Positions 17,274 through 26,891 are shown, counted from the stretch's first letter. The stretch: 64,000 bases of DNA from Streptomyces sp. NBC_00620 (GCF_026341825.1 NZ_JAPENY010000001.1:434001-498000), one strand, 5' to 3'. Made by a program: numbers and translations. The notes: generated by a model from the sequence alone, not told the origin.

Positions 17274-19492
17274 GTACGGGAAACCCCGCCGGCCAGGCGC
17301 TGCTGTTCCTCCTCCACGATCCGGCGGGCGAGGCCGCTGTCCGAGACGTCGACGGCGTCCGGGGTGTGTTCGGCGGTGTCGCTGCGGCGGGCGTAGGCGT
17401 CGAAGAGCCGGGTCTTGTTCTTGAGGATGTACAGAAGGCGCTGGTCGACACTGTCGGTGGCGAGGAGGCGGTGGACCTGCACGGGGCGGACCTGCCCCAT
17501 GCGGTGGGCGCGGGCCACGGCCTGGTGCTCCATGGTCGGCTTGACCTGCGGCTCGCAGAGGATGACCACCGACGCCGCCTGCAGGTTGAGGCCGACGCCG
17601 CCGGCCTCGATCTGGCAGAGCAGCACCGCGTGCCCGGGAGCGGCCGTGAAGTCGTCCACCAGTCGCTGTCTGCGCGCGGCCGGAACAGCACCGGAGATCG
17701 GGCCGAACACCCGCTCCCCCAAAGCCTGTTCAACCGTCGCCAGAACATCCTTGAAGTAGGAGAACACGACGACCTTCAGCCCGTTCTCGGCCGCCTCGGC
17801 CACCAGCTCCCGCAGCCGTTGCAGCTTCGCCGACTTCTCCGCGCCGGCGTACCCGGCGCGGCGCATCGCCATGAAGTTCCCCTCCTCGACGGCCTTCCGG
17901 TACGCCTGCCGGTCCGCCGCGCCGAACTCCTCCCACTCGTCGACCTGGAGGAGGGCGGGGAGTTCGGTGAGGACGTCCTGCTGGTTGCGGCGCAGATACG
18001 CGGGGGCCACGGACCTGCGGAAGGCGTGCGGGCCCGCGGCCGCGGTGCCGTTGTGGATGCTGGGGAGGAGGCCGGGCTGGAGGTAGCGGACGAGGGTGCG
18101 GAACTCCTCGACGCGGTTCTCCATGGGCGTACCGGTGAGGAAGAGGACACGGTCGCAGTGTCCGGTCCAGGCCGCGACCGCCTTGGAGCGACGGGTGTCG
18201 GGGTTCTTCACGTAGTGCGCCTCGTCGACGACGAGCATCCCCGGCTTGGTGCCCTTGCCGCCCTTGCTGCCGTCAGGCTCGGGCAGTCGGTGCAGCACGT
18301 CGTACGTGGTGATCGCGACGCCCCCGCGCTCACGCCACTCCTCGTACGCGTCGAGCCGTTCGGAGCCGTGCACCGGCAGGGCCCGCAGGGTGCTGCGCGC
18401 GCCGATCTCCCGCGTCCAGTTGATCAGCACGCTGGCCGGGCAGACGACCAGGAAGTGGCTGTGCCCGTCCGCCGCGAGATGGGCGAGCGCCGCGATGGCC
18501 TGCACGGTCTTGCCGAGCCCCATCTCGTCGCCGAGGACGACCCGCCGCTGGGCCAGCGCGAAACGCGCGCCGAAGGCCTGATAGCCGCGCAGCGAGACCC
18601 GCCGATGCGTGTCGTCCAGCTCCTGGGCGTGCACCCGCTCGGCGACCTCCGATGGCAGGAACCCCTCGGAGGCCTCGACATCGGGACGCTGCCGCGAGAT
18701 CTCGGCGAGCTGGCTGTAGTACTCCGCGGAACGCAGCTCGAAGTCGACCCACGCCTCGATGTCGGAGGCGGGTTCGCGCAGCAGGTCCGCCGACGCCTGG
18801 GCCAGCAGCAGTCGTACGTCCTTGGCGGCGGCGTCGGCGGTCAGCTCACGGAGTTCCGCGACCGCCGCGAGCGCTCTCTCGCGCCGCTCCCTCCCGGTGA
18901 GCGCCATCCGCAGCCGCCCTCTGGCAGGCCAGGCCACCGGCAGCAGTGCACCCAGCCGCTCGTCGAGCCGGGTGGCGGCGTCCACGGCCCGGCGCAGTTC
19001 CGGACCGGCCTCGACGAGTGTGCGCAACGCGATGACCAGCGCGGTCGTCCGGGGCTCCGGGTGATCGACGTCGATCCGCACGGAGACGGTGTCCTCCACC
19101 GCCCGCGCGATCTGGCGCGCCGCGGCGAGCGCCCGGTCGGCGGTCTGCGCCCCCACCCCCGGCACCTGGCGCAGCCCGTACCGGCTCGTCCCGTACACCG
19201 CCCCCACCGACGCGAACCCGGCCGCCTCGAGCGCGCTGAGCCGCAGCCGCCCCTCGGTGACGTCCTTCAGCCGCGAGACGGGGATGGACTCGAGCTCCAC
19301 GCCGACGAGTTCGGCATGTATCGGCGCCAGAGCCGCCCGAACCGCGTCAAGCGCCCGCGCATGATCGGCGAGCACCGCCCGCGCGGCCTCGTACAACCGC
19401 GCACCCACCGAGACCAGCTCTCTGACCCGCCGCCCGACCGGTGGGGCCTCGCCGCCGCTCCCCGGCCTTCCACTCCCCTCGACACCCGCCAT
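17270..19492 (-). CDS. SNF2-family DEAD/DEAH-box helicase
   Basis: 740 residues from an ATG with GAGGGG upstream. The N-terminal quarter contains a helix-hairpin-helix-like segment (LRQVPGVGAQTADRALAAAR). The SNF2 ATPase core follows: motif I GDEMGLGKTVQ, motif II VVDEAHYVKN, motif III LFLTGTPMEN. The C-terminal RecA domain has QIEAGGVGLNLQAA and QAVARAHRMGQ. This is a double-stranded DNA translocase of the family that remodels DNA-protein complexes in bacteria. No methyltransferase or nuclease partner lies nearby, so it does not look like part of a defence cassette. Its stop codon overlaps that of the convergent gene. Confidence 0.88.
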   Translation of the reverse strand: MAGVEGSGRPGSGGEAPPVGRRVRELVSVGARLYEAARAVLADHARALDAVRAALAPIHAELVGVELESIPVSRLKDVTEGRLRLSALEAAGFASVGAVYGTSRYGLRQVPGVGAQTADRALAAARQIARAVEDTVSVRIDVDHPEPRTTALVIALRTLVEAGPELRRAVDAATRLDERLGALLPVAWPARGRLRMALTGRERRERALAAVAELRELTADAAAKDVRLLLAQASADLLREPASDIEAWVDFELRSAEYYSQLAEISRQRPDVEASEGFLPSEVAERVHAQELDDTHRRVSLRGYQAFGARFALAQRRVVLGDEMGLGKTVQAIAALAHLAADGHSHFLVVCPASVLINWTREIGARSTLRALPVHGSERLDAYEEWRERGGVAITTYDVLHRLPEPDGSKGGKGTKPGMLVVDEAHYVKNPDTRRSKAVAAWTGHCDRVLFLTGTPMENRVEEFRTLVRYLQPGLLPSIHNGTAAAGPHAFRRSVAPAYLRRNQQDVLTELPALLQVDEWEEFGAADRQAYRKAVEEGNFMAMRRAGYAGAEKSAKLQRLRELVAEAAENGLKVVVFSYFKDVLATVEQALGERVFGPISGAVPAARRQRLVDDFTAAPGHAVLLCQIEAGGVGLNLQAASVVILCEPQVKPTMEHQAVARAHRMGQVRPVQVHRLLATDSVDQRLLYILKNKTRLFDAYARRSDTAEHTPDAVDVSDSGLARRIVEEEQQRLAGGVSRT

Positions 19493-19720
19493 GCCGCGCC
19501 CCTCTTGTGCCATCCGCCCCGATGCGCGCATCTTTCCACGGAGCACTGACAGCCAGTGGTCCTGCTGGCCCGCCGGGGGGCCGGGCCGGGGCCGCCCCCG
19601 AAACCCGGGTGGCGCCGAACGAGTGGACTCGCGGGAAGGCCTACCGGACGGAGGTCTCCAGCTGGGGTCCGGATGGTGACGTTGCCGTCCGAACCCTTGA
19701 CCTGGAAGAGGTGCCCCGAC

Positions 19721-20920
19721 ATGCGACGTACCCCCTCCCGCCGTCTGTTCGCCGCAACGCTGCTCGTGGCGTCGGTGCTGGCCCCGATGACAGCGATTCC
19801 CGCAACGGCCGTCGACACCGCGGGCGTCGACCGGTGCGACAAGCACAAGTGCCCGCAGGACGGTCTCGGTCCCGAGCTGACCGCCCGGCTGGACAAGGCC
19901 ATCGAGGACGTCCGCCAGGAGGCCGGCATCCCCGGCGTCGTCGTCGGACTGTGGATGCCGGGCAAAGGAAACTACGTCCGGGCGACCGGGGTCGCCGACA
20001 AGGCCACCGGCGAGCCGATGACCACCGGTCCGTTCTTCCGGATCGGCAGCGAGACCAAGACCTTCACGGTCACCGCGCTGCTGAAGCTGCTCGACGACCA
20101 TCGGATCCGGCTGGACGACCCGATCTCCAAGTACATCGACGGCGTGCCGGGCGGCCGCCGGATCACGCTGCGTCATCTGGCCGAGATGCGCAGCGGACTG
20201 TTCCCGTACAGCGCCGACCCCGGCTTCGTGCAGGACCTGTTGAGCGACCCGAGCCGTTCGTTCACCCCGCAGGAGCTGCTCGCGTACGGCTACAAGCACA
20301 AGAACACCTTCAAGCCGGGTGCGCAGTTCCAGTACTCCAACAGCAACTACGTCCTGCTCGGCCTGGTGATCGAGAAGGTCAGCGGTCACCGCTTCGTCGA
20401 CTTCCTCGACAGGGAGGTGCTCCGCCCGGCCCACCTGAGCCGCACGCTGTTCCCCGAGGGCGCCGAGTTCCCCGAGCCGCACCCGCGCGGCTACACCAAC
20501 CAGACACTGAGCGGCGAGGTCGAGGACTCCACGGACTGGAACCCCAGTTGGGGCTGGGCGGCCGGGGCGATGATCTCTGACCTGCACGACCTGCGCCGCT
20601 GGGCCAGGATCGTCGCCACCGGGACGCTGCTCAGCCCTGAGACCCAGAAGGAGCGGCTCAAGACGCTGCCGACCGGCTACCCCGGCACGGGCTACGGCCT
20701 CGGCATCCTCAATTCCGACGGCTGGATCGGGCACAACGGCTCCATCCCCGGATACGAGAGCGTGACCGTCTACCTGCCTTCCAAGAAGGCCACCCTGGTG
20801 ATCCTCATCAACACCGACATCACCCACGAGGGCGCCGAGCCGTCCTCACTCCTCGGCCGCGCAATCACCGAGATCGTGACCCCGGACAACGTCTACGACC
20901 GCCCGGTCCCCCCGCGCTAG
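19721..20920 (+). CDS. Secreted serine hydrolase, beta-lactamase/D-alanyl-D-alanine carboxypeptidase family
   Basis: 399 residues from an ATG preceded by GGAAGAGG. A signal peptide (RRLFAATLLVASVLAPMTAIPATA) shows export. The penicillin-binding fold motifs are Ser110-x-x-Lys113 (SETK), Tyr206-Ser-Asn208 (YSN) and HNG in place of KTG. This is the class C beta-lactamase-like carboxypeptidase/esterase group. It probably acts on D-Ala peptides or esters outside the cell. The 3' end is four bases from the stop of the convergent response regulator. It could confer some beta-lactam tolerance, but nothing here proves it. Confidence 0.88.
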   Translation: MRRTPSRRLFAATLLVASVLAPMTAIPATAVDTAGVDRCDKHKCPQDGLGPELTARLDKAIEDVRQEAGIPGVVVGLWMPGKGNYVRATGVADKATGEPMTTGPFFRIGSETKTFTVTALLKLLDDHRIRLDDPISKYIDGVPGGRRITLRHLAEMRSGLFPYSADPGFVQDLLSDPSRSFTPQELLAYGYKHKNTFKPGAQFQYSNSNYVLLGLVIEKVSGHRFVDFLDREVLRPAHLSRTLFPEGAEFPEPHPRGYTNQTLSGEVEDSTDWNPSWGWAAGAMISDLHDLRRWARIVATGTLLSPETQKERLKTLPTGYPGTGYGLGILNSDGWIGHNGSIPGYESVTVYLPSKKATLVILINTDITHEGAEPSSLLGRAITEIVTPDNVYDRPVPPR

Positions 20921-20923
20921 GCC

Positions 20924-21592
20924 CTACGGCTTCGCCCTGACCAGCCCGGCGTCGTACGCCATGATCACGGCCTGGATGCGGTCGCGGGCGCCGATCTTGG
21001 CGAGGACGCGGCCGACGTGCTTCTTGACCGTGGACTCGGTGAGGACGAGGTGCTCGGCGATCTCCGTGTTCGTCCAGCCCTGGGCGACGGCGACGAGGAC
21101 CTCTCGTTCGCGGTCGCTCAGGGTCCGCAGCCGGGGATCGTCCGGGGCTGGCTCGCCGGCCGGTGCGAGGACCTGGTGGGCGTAGGCGTCCAGCAGACGG
21201 CGGGTCAGGCGGGGGGCCACGACGGCGTCGCCGGTGGCGACCGCGCGGATGCCGGCGACGAGTTCCTCGGGGCGGGCGTCCTTGAGCAGGAAGCCGCTGG
21301 CACCGGCCCGCAGGCCCTCGTAGGCGTACTCGTCGAGGTCGAAGGTGGTCACGATGAGGATGCGGGTGCGGCCGCCCGCGGCGACGATGCGGCGGGTGGC
21401 CTCGAGGCCGTCCATGCCGGGCATGCGGATGTCCATGAGGACGACGTCGGGGCGGAGTTCGGCGGCCATGCGGACGGCCTCGGCGCCGTGCTCGGACTCG
21501 CCGACCGCGTCCAGGCCAGGGGTCCCCTCGATGAGCATGCGGACGCCCATGCGCTGCAGGGGCTGGTCGTCGGCGATGAGCACGGTGGTCAT
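20924..21592 (-). CDS. NarL/LuxR-type response regulator
   Basis: 222 residues. The receiver domain has the acidic pair ADD (residues 7-9), the phospho-acceptor Asp in VVLMDIRMPG near 54, and LLKDA with the conserved Lys. A LuxR helix-turn-helix (about 150-215; LSDREREVLVAVAQGWTNTEIAEHL) binds DNA. Its ATG overlaps the stop of the histidine kinase gene (ATGA), so the two are translationally coupled. It probably regulates the ABC exporter genes upstream in the same operon. Confidence 0.93.
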   Translation of the reverse strand: MTTVLIADDQPLQRMGVRMLIEGTPGLDAVGESEHGAEAVRMAAELRPDVVLMDIRMPGMDGLEATRRIVAAGGRTRILIVTTFDLDEYAYEGLRAGASGFLLKDARPEELVAGIRAVATGDAVVAPRLTRRLLDAYAHQVLAPAGEPAPDDPRLRTLSDREREVLVAVAQGWTNTEIAEHLVLTESTVKKHVGRVLAKIGARDRIQAVIMAYDAGLVRAKP

Positions 21593-22953
21593 GGCAGTTG
21601 CTCTCCCGGCGGTACGTCGAGCACGACATCCACCGTCCAGCCGTGGCCGGTGTCACCCGGCCCCAGGACGACGGTCCCGCCGTACATGGCGGCCCGCTGG
21701 CGGATCCCGACCAGGCCGTGGCCTGAATTGTCGTGGTGCCCTTCCGGCCTCGCGCGCGGAGGCGCCCCCGGCGGTACGCCCGTGTCGGCGATCCTGATCC
21801 GTACCTGCCCCGCCTCGACCGCGATGGTCACCTCGGCGGACGTACCGGTTCCCGCGTGCTTGAGGGTGTTGGTCAGAGACTCCTGGACGACGCGGTACAC
21901 GGTGAGCTGCACGCCGCTGCCCAGGGCGTCGAGATCACCCACCGTCCGGTACGTCACGGACAGTCCGGCCGTGCGCACCCGTGCGATGAGGGGGTCCAGC
22001 TCACGGATCCCGGGCTGCGGGCCGAGCAGGCGTTCGCCCTCCTGCTCCTCGCGCAGCACGCCCAGCACCCGGCGCAGTTCGCTCATGGCCTGACGGCCGG
22101 TGTCGCCGAGGACGCGCAGCGCCTCGGCCGACCGCTCGCTCCGGTTGGCGGCGAGGGTCGCGGCGCCGTCGGCGACGCTGACCATGACCGAGAGGTTGTG
22201 GCCGACGATGTCGTGCATCTCCCGGGCGACCCGGGAGCGCTCGGCGGCGGCGGTGAGCCGGACACGCTGCTCCTGCTCGACCTCCAGACGTCTGGCACGG
22301 TCCTCCAGAGCCACCAGGTACATCCGCAGGATCCGGACCGCCAGGCCGACCGCGACGGCCGCCGTCGCGGTCGCCAGCAGGAAGAAGCCGCCGACCATGG
22401 GGTGATCGGCCCTGCCGGGGACCAGCACGAAGGCGGCAAGGAGCAGTTCGACGGCCGCCAGCGCGACGGCCCAGCCCAGTACCCGCACGGAACCGTAGCG
22501 GGCCAGCGTGTACAGGGCGACGAGCCCGGCGATCCCCGTGGGGAGCCACACACCCAGCGACCACTGCGCGACGGACACGAACGCGATCACGAGGAACGTG
22601 GTCGTCGGGGCCTTGCGGCGCCACCACAGGGGAACGAGTTGCGCGGCGGCCAGCAGGCACAGGATGCCGGTCGACAGCTGGGGACCGGGTTCGGTGTCGC
22701 CGAAGGGAGACGTCGGGGTTGAGCTGTTGTGGATCAGGTTGGGCAGGGAGATGGCCACGATGAACAGCACCAACGCGGTGTCGAGCAGCCACGGGTGCCG
22801 GCCGCCAAGACCCGGCCGGCGGCTTCGGTCGCCCAGCAGCCGGTCCAGGAGCGGGCGCGCCCACACGGCGTCGAACCCGGAGAGCGACGCCTCTGCCACT
22901 CCCCGGCCGGTGTCCGTGGCAGCTGCCGCGTGGTGCGGGCTCATGACCACCAT
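21589..22953 (-). CDS. Two-component sensor histidine kinase (HisKA_3 type)
   Basis: 454 residues from ATG 22953; ATG 22944 is an alternative three codons in. The N-terminal 200 residues contain about five membrane segments with little extracellular loop, suggesting membrane-stress sensing. A cytoplasmic helix leads to the dimerisation box with the phospho-accepting His (REMHDIVGHNLSVMV). The HATPase has VVQESLTNTLKHA and GHGLVGIRQRAAMYGG. It is the typical partner of NarL-type regulators and is fused operonically to one. The ABC permease gene stops 14 bases upstream. Confidence 0.9.
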   Translation of the reverse strand: MVVMSPHHAAAATDTGRGVAEASLSGFDAVWARPLLDRLLGDRSRRPGLGGRHPWLLDTALVLFIVAISLPNLIHNSSTPTSPFGDTEPGPQLSTGILCLLAAAQLVPLWWRRKAPTTTFLVIAFVSVAQWSLGVWLPTGIAGLVALYTLARYGSVRVLGWAVALAAVELLLAAFVLVPGRADHPMVGGFFLLATATAAVAVGLAVRILRMYLVALEDRARRLEVEQEQRVRLTAAAERSRVAREMHDIVGHNLSVMVSVADGAATLAANRSERSAEALRVLGDTGRQAMSELRRVLGVLREEQEGERLLGPQPGIRELDPLIARVRTAGLSVTYRTVGDLDALGSGVQLTVYRVVQESLTNTLKHAGTGTSAEVTIAVEAGQVRIRIADTGVPPGAPPRARPEGHHDNSGHGLVGIRQRAAMYGGTVVLGPGDTGHGWTVDVVLDVPPGEQLP

Positions 22954-22967
22954 TGTCCCGTACCCGA

Positions 22968-23804
22968 TCAGACGTCGGTGCGGACGAGCCGGTAGGCCGC
23001 CCCGGCAAGGGCCAGGGCCACCCAGCCGGCGAAGACGGCGAGCCCCGCCCCCGGCGAGAGGGCGTCGGAGGACTGTTCCAGGGCGTAGACGGCCTGGCCC
23101 GCGGTGCTGGGGAAGTACGGGCTGAGCGTGTCGTACAACGAATCGGGCAGCAGGGAGGCCAGCCCGGGCAGGATCAGCAGGATGCCGACCAGGGTCGCGA
23201 TGGCCCCGGCGGAGGAGCGGATCAGCATGCCCAGCGCCACACCGAACACGGCGACCAGGGCGAGGTAGACGCCGGCGCCGGCCAGGCTGCGCAGCACACC
23301 GTCGTCGCCCAGGGACAGGGAGATGCTCTCGCCGTCCAGGCCCGGTGCTCCGAGCAGGAACGCGGCCAGGACGCCCAGGGTGGCGAGGACCAGGACGACG
23401 GGCGCGATCACGGCGGCCTTGGCCCACAGGACCGGCAGCCGGCGCGGGACCGCGGTGAGCGTGGAGCGGATCATGCCGGTGCTGTACTCGCCCGCGGAGA
23501 GCAGCACACCGAGCACGCCGATGGCCAGCGACCCGAAGGTCACGCCGGTCAGGGCCAGGCTCACGGCGTCGGTGCTGCCCGCGTCGGGACCGAGCGGTCC
23601 GCCGCCGTCCCCGACTTCCTGGGGACTGTAGGTGTGGGCCGCGATGGTCCCGAAGAGGATGAGCAGGAACACGGCGACGCCCAGGGTGATCCAGCTGGAG
23701 CGCAGTGTCCAGAACTTGGCCCACTCCGAGCGCAGCACGCGAGGTCCGGTCACCTTGCGCACGATCGTGCGGGGCGGGGCCGGGGACAGGTCGGTGACAG
23801 TCAT
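22968..23804 (-). CDS. ABC transporter permease (ABC-2 type)
   Basis: 278 residues from an ATG that overlaps the stop codon of the ATPase gene (TGATG). About six membrane segments are visible; the first is ITLGVAVFLLILFGTIAA. A long exposed loop (AAHTYSPQEVGDGGGPLGPDAG) follows it. The motif GEYSTGMIRSTLTAVPRR between segments is typical of this permease family. It forms an exporter with the adjacent ATPase, possibly of antimicrobial peptides or lipids. The co-encoded two-component system suggests induction by the exported compound or envelope stress. Confidence 0.9.
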   Translation of the reverse strand: MTVTDLSPAPPRTIVRKVTGPRVLRSEWAKFWTLRSSWITLGVAVFLLILFGTIAAHTYSPQEVGDGGGPLGPDAGSTDAVSLALTGVTFGSLAIGVLGVLLSAGEYSTGMIRSTLTAVPRRLPVLWAKAAVIAPVVLVLATLGVLAAFLLGAPGLDGESISLSLGDDGVLRSLAGAGVYLALVAVFGVALGMLIRSSAGAIATLVGILLILPGLASLLPDSLYDTLSPYFPSTAGQAVYALEQSSDALSPGAGLAVFAGWVALALAGAAYRLVRTDV

Positions 23805-24733
23805 CACGCCGCCTTTCGTGCGGTGTCGGCCGGAGCGCTCTGGTACTCGACGGAGTCGCGGGTGAGGTCCATGAACGCCTCTTCCAGGGAGACGGCCTGC
23901 GGGGTGAGTTCGTAGAGCGCCACCCCGTGCATGGCCGCGATGGCGCCGATCTCCCGGGCTTCGCGTCCGTGGACCATGAGCTCATCGGTGGAGGTGGAGG
24001 TGATCGTGACGCCGGGGCCGACCAGCAGTGAGCGCAGCCTGGCGGTGTCGGCGGTGGCGACCTTCACCCCTCCGCTGCCTGCGTCCCTGATGAAGTCGTC
24101 GACGGTGGTGTCGGCGAGCAGCCGACCGCGTCCGATGATCACCAGATGGTCGGCGATCTGCGCGGTCTCGCTCATCAGATGCGAGGAGAGCATCACGGCG
24201 CGGCCCTCGTCGGCCAGTCGACGCAGGAGGTTGCGCACCCACAGCACGCCCTCGGGGTCGAGGCCGTTGACCGGTTCGTCGAGCATGACGATCGCCGGGT
24301 CACCGAGCAGGGCCGCGGCGATGCCGAGCCGCTGGCCCATGCCGAGGGAGAAGGCGCCCACGCGCTTGCCGGCCACGCTGGTCAGCCCCGCCAGTTCGAT
24401 GACCTCGTCCACCCGGCTGCGGGCGATGCCGTGGGTGTACGCGAGCGCCATCAGGTGGTTGAACGCGGTGCGCCCCGGATGGACGGACTTGGCCTCCAGC
24501 AGGCTGCCGATCTCGTGCAGGGGCGCCGGGTGCCGGGCGTAGGGGCGGCCGTTCACGGTGACCGAGCCTGTGTTGGGCGAGTCCAGGCCGACGACCATGC
24601 GCATGGTCGTGGACTTGCCCGCGCCGTTGGGCCCGAGGAAGCCGGTCACTTCACCGGGCTTGACGGTGAAGCTCAGATTGTCGACGACCGTCTTGTCGCC
24701 GTACCGCTTCGTCAGCTGACGTGCCTCGATCAT
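23804..24733 (-). CDS. ABC transporter ATP-binding protein
   Basis: 309 residues, first gene of a four-gene operon with permease, kinase and regulator. Walker A is GPNGAGKST, the signature motif is FSLGMGQRLG (a LSGGQ variant common in ABC-2 exporters), Walker B is IVMLDEP and the switch His is in LSSHLMSE. The C-terminal 80 residues form the variable domain seen in bacitracin- or daunorubicin-type exporters. A perfect 34-base palindrome lies about 110 bases upstream of the start. Confidence 0.93.
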   Translation of the reverse strand: MIEARQLTKRYGDKTVVDNLSFTVKPGEVTGFLGPNGAGKSTTMRMVVGLDSPNTGSVTVNGRPYARHPAPLHEIGSLLEAKSVHPGRTAFNHLMALAYTHGIARSRVDEVIELAGLTSVAGKRVGAFSLGMGQRLGIAAALLGDPAIVMLDEPVNGLDPEGVLWVRNLLRRLADEGRAVMLSSHLMSETAQIADHLVIIGRGRLLADTTVDDFIRDAGSGGVKVATADTARLRSLLVGPGVTITSTSTDELMVHGREAREIGAIAAMHGVALYELTPQAVSLEEAFMDLTRDSVEYQSAPADTARKAA

Positions 24734-24840
24734 GGGGGCGCCTCTCCCGCGTCGAACTCGGCCGCGGATACGCCGCGGTGTCTGTGTTCGACGCTAAGAG
24801 CGGGACGGTCCCGGACCGTGGGCCCCAGGGGGAATCTTCG

Positions 24841-24874
24841 GTGGGTGAGTGGTACCGCGGTACCACTCACCCAC
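24841..24874. terminator. Perfect 34-bp palindrome, terminator or operator
   Basis: GTGGGTGAGTGGTACCG reads into its own exact reverse complement without any mismatch or spacer. It lies 11 bases after the stop of the DUF3592 gene and about 110 bases before the ABC ATPase gene. It can fold as a strong hairpin but has no U-tract. The lack of a loop also suits a protein-binding site. Confidence 0.65.
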
Positions 24875-24885
24875 ACCCCCGCCGG

Positions 24886-25749
24886 TCACAGCATGATCGC
24901 TCCCACGGCGACCGCCGCAACTCCGATGAGAAGGAACAGGACGCCGGAGACGATGTCCACTTTCCGGGAGTGGTGTTCGTCTGCGAGGGCCGGGGTGAAG
25001 ACGACCGGGTCGTCGGCGGCGTAGTGGATCGTGACGTCCCGGCCGTGCGGGCCGGCGGGGGCCGTCAGCCCGGTCGGCCAGTACGCGGTGACGGCCGTGC
25101 CCTCGTGGGTGGTGAAGGTGACGACCGGTGTGTGGCTGGTGCGGACGTGGCCGTCGTCCGCGTCGACGCTGACGTCCTTGAGTACGGCGACGACTCGGCC
25201 CGGGACGGGGGCCGCGGAGGTCAGCCTGTCGATACGGCGACTCATCTCACGCGCGTTCGCGGGCACGTGGTACACGCCGGAGATGGTCCAGGGCACGCCG
25301 AAGCCGATCAGAGCCCACGGCCAGCCCCAGTCGATCGCGGCGACGGCCACCAGCCCGGCGTAGATCAGGAAGACCGCGAAGTTCGGCAGGCCGAGTCCGT
25401 ACCGCCCTCCCCAGAGGTCGCCGGTGAACCGGAAGGCATGGGGTCTCCCGCGCGGGTAATGGATTCCGATCTCCCGGCCCGTCCAGGCCGTGGTGATCCT
25501 CTCGCCGTGCTCACCGTCGTTCGTCACGGTGAACTCCTGCCCGGTGGACGGGTCCTGGAAGGAGACGACCACGGGTATCCCGTCCTTCCCGGAGCTGCCG
25601 TGTCTGGGCTCCCGCACCTGCTCGATCCGTCCCATGACCCGGACCATCCGCTGGGTCCGGGTCACTCCGGCCAACGACCGCCCGTACCCGATCAGCGCAA
25701 CCGCGCCGAACACCCCGCACCACAACGCCAGATACCCGTGCCAGCCCAT
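24886..25749 (-). CDS. DUF3592-like membrane protein
   Basis: 287 residues from an ATG with GGAGGA nine bases upstream. An N-terminal membrane segment (GYLALWCGVFGAVALIGYG) is followed by a beta-rich domain (VMGRIEQVREPR ... VVVSFQDPSTGQEFTV ... IHYPRGRPHAFRF). A central pair of membrane helices and a second copy of the same kind of domain (PVPGRVVAVLKD ... PVVTFTTHEGTAVTAYWPTG ... VTIHYAADDP) follow, then a final helix. The duplicated DUF3592-like pattern is clear. Its function is unknown. It may be transcribed with the gene upstream. Confidence 0.75.
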   Translation of the reverse strand: MGWHGYLALWCGVFGAVALIGYGRSLAGVTRTQRMVRVMGRIEQVREPRHGSSGKDGIPVVVSFQDPSTGQEFTVTNDGEHGERITTAWTGREIGIHYPRGRPHAFRFTGDLWGGRYGLGLPNFAVFLIYAGLVAVAAIDWGWPWALIGFGVPWTISGVYHVPANAREMSRRIDRLTSAAPVPGRVVAVLKDVSVDADDGHVRTSHTPVVTFTTHEGTAVTAYWPTGLTAPAGPHGRDVTIHYAADDPVVFTPALADEHHSRKVDIVSGVLFLLIGVAAVAVGAIML

Positions 25750-25802
25750 GCGTCTTCCTCCTGCCACTTCGGGAACGGCCTGCCGAACACACCGATCGAC
25801 GG

Positions 25803-26891
25803 TCAGCGTGCCGGGGTGCGCCGCACCACCTCGCCCTGTCCGTCCGCCTCCAGTGAGGCCGTGCCCTCGGAGCCGGTCACGCCGACCCTGATGGTGAGGG
25901 TGCCGGTGAGGCGGTCGGCGGTGAGCTGCCAGGTCCCCGGGGAGTGGATGCCGAGGGTGGTTCTGGCTTCCTCGATCAGGGCGGGGAAGCGTTCGTAGGG
26001 CAGGGAATCGGGGTCGAACTGCGGGGCTTGCGTGCCGGTGGGAGCGAATACGACCGACAGCAGGCGTTCCTGCACGACGACGGTGAGCGCCTGGCGCGAG
26101 TCCTTGCCCTGGGTGAGCGAGTCGATGGCGCGGCGCAGTTCGCCCTTGTCGAGGAACGACTGGCCCGGGCCGAGGGTGACGGTGCCGGACGCCGACGTCA
26201 CGACGGTGGTCGAGGAGGTGGAGGACACGGACGGCGTGGAGGAGGGCGGTTGCGCGGTGGTCTCCTGGCCGAACAGGTCGGCGCGGAAGAGCAGGATCAC
26301 GGCGGCCGCGCCGAGGAGTAGCCCCAGGAGCCCGACGAAACCGACGGCACAGCCCTCCGGGGGCGCGCTCACCCTGGCCGACGCGGGCGCCGAGTCGAGG
26401 TGTGCCCCGGCCAGCCGGCCCTCCCACTCGGGCGTCGGCCGCTTCACTATCCGCACCCGCCACGGCCGGTCCGGCGGGTACTGGACCACCACGATGCCGC
26501 GCGGCCGGTAGTCGGGCAGCTCGACGAGGTTGATGCTCTGCGAGATCTCGACGCGGTACGCCGGTGCGTCGTCCGGCGCGACGGTGAGGTCGAACCGCAC
26601 CGGTACGTCGCTCGACTCGCTCCCGATGGCCTCCAGGCTCTCGATCATCGCGAGGGCCGTGCGGGGTACGACGGCCGCCTCCCGGGCACGCCGAGGTATG
26701 CCGGCCAGGAAGTAGAGCAGCCCGTAGACCGCGGGGAGGGCCAGGCCCGTGACGATCAGCGCCACGTTCTCGATGACGATGCCGACGACAAAAGCAGCCG
26801 GCGCCGTCCCGACCACGCCACCCGTCACAAACCCCCGGGCGAGGGCGACGGGAGTGCTGTGCGTGGGCGGCGCGCCCGCGGTGATCGTCAT
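25803..26891 (-). CDS. Membrane protein of unknown function
   Basis: 362 residues from ATG 26891, which lacks a good ribosome-binding site. Two membrane segments at about 20-65 are followed by a cytoplasmic domain with DUF3592-like features (VRFDLTVAPDDAPAYRVEISQSINLVELPDYRPRGIVVVQYPPD). A third segment lies near residue 195 (VGFVGLLGLLLGAAAVILLF). The outer region starts with a Ser/Thr-rich linker and continues as a beta/alpha domain. I do not recognise a family. It shares strand and theme with the downstream DUF3592 gene. Confidence 0.6.
   Translation of the reverse strand: MTITAGAPPTHSTPVALARGFVTGGVVGTAPAAFVVGIVIENVALIVTGLALPAVYGLLYFLAGIPRRAREAAVVPRTALAMIESLEAIGSESSDVPVRFDLTVAPDDAPAYRVEISQSINLVELPDYRPRGIVVVQYPPDRPWRVRIVKRPTPEWEGRLAGAHLDSAPASARVSAPPEGCAVGFVGLLGLLLGAAAVILLFRADLFGQETTAQPPSSTPSVSSTSSTTVVTSASGTVTLGPGQSFLDKGELRRAIDSLTQGKDSRQALTVVVQERLLSVVFAPTGTQAPQFDPDSLPYERFPALIEEARTTLGIHSPGTWQLTADRLTGTLTIRVGVTGSEGTASLEADGQGEVVRRTPAR

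Noticed and set aside
19493..20827. N-terminal extension of the SNF2 helicase frame
   Set aside because: It is antisense to the signal-peptide hydrolase gene. The ATG at 19492 has a ribosome-binding site and the family domain begins after it.
17270..20920. Defence island around the SNF2 helicase
   Set aside because: The neighbours are a PLP enzyme and a beta-lactamase-fold hydrolase. There is no nuclease, methyltransferase or phospholipase partner.
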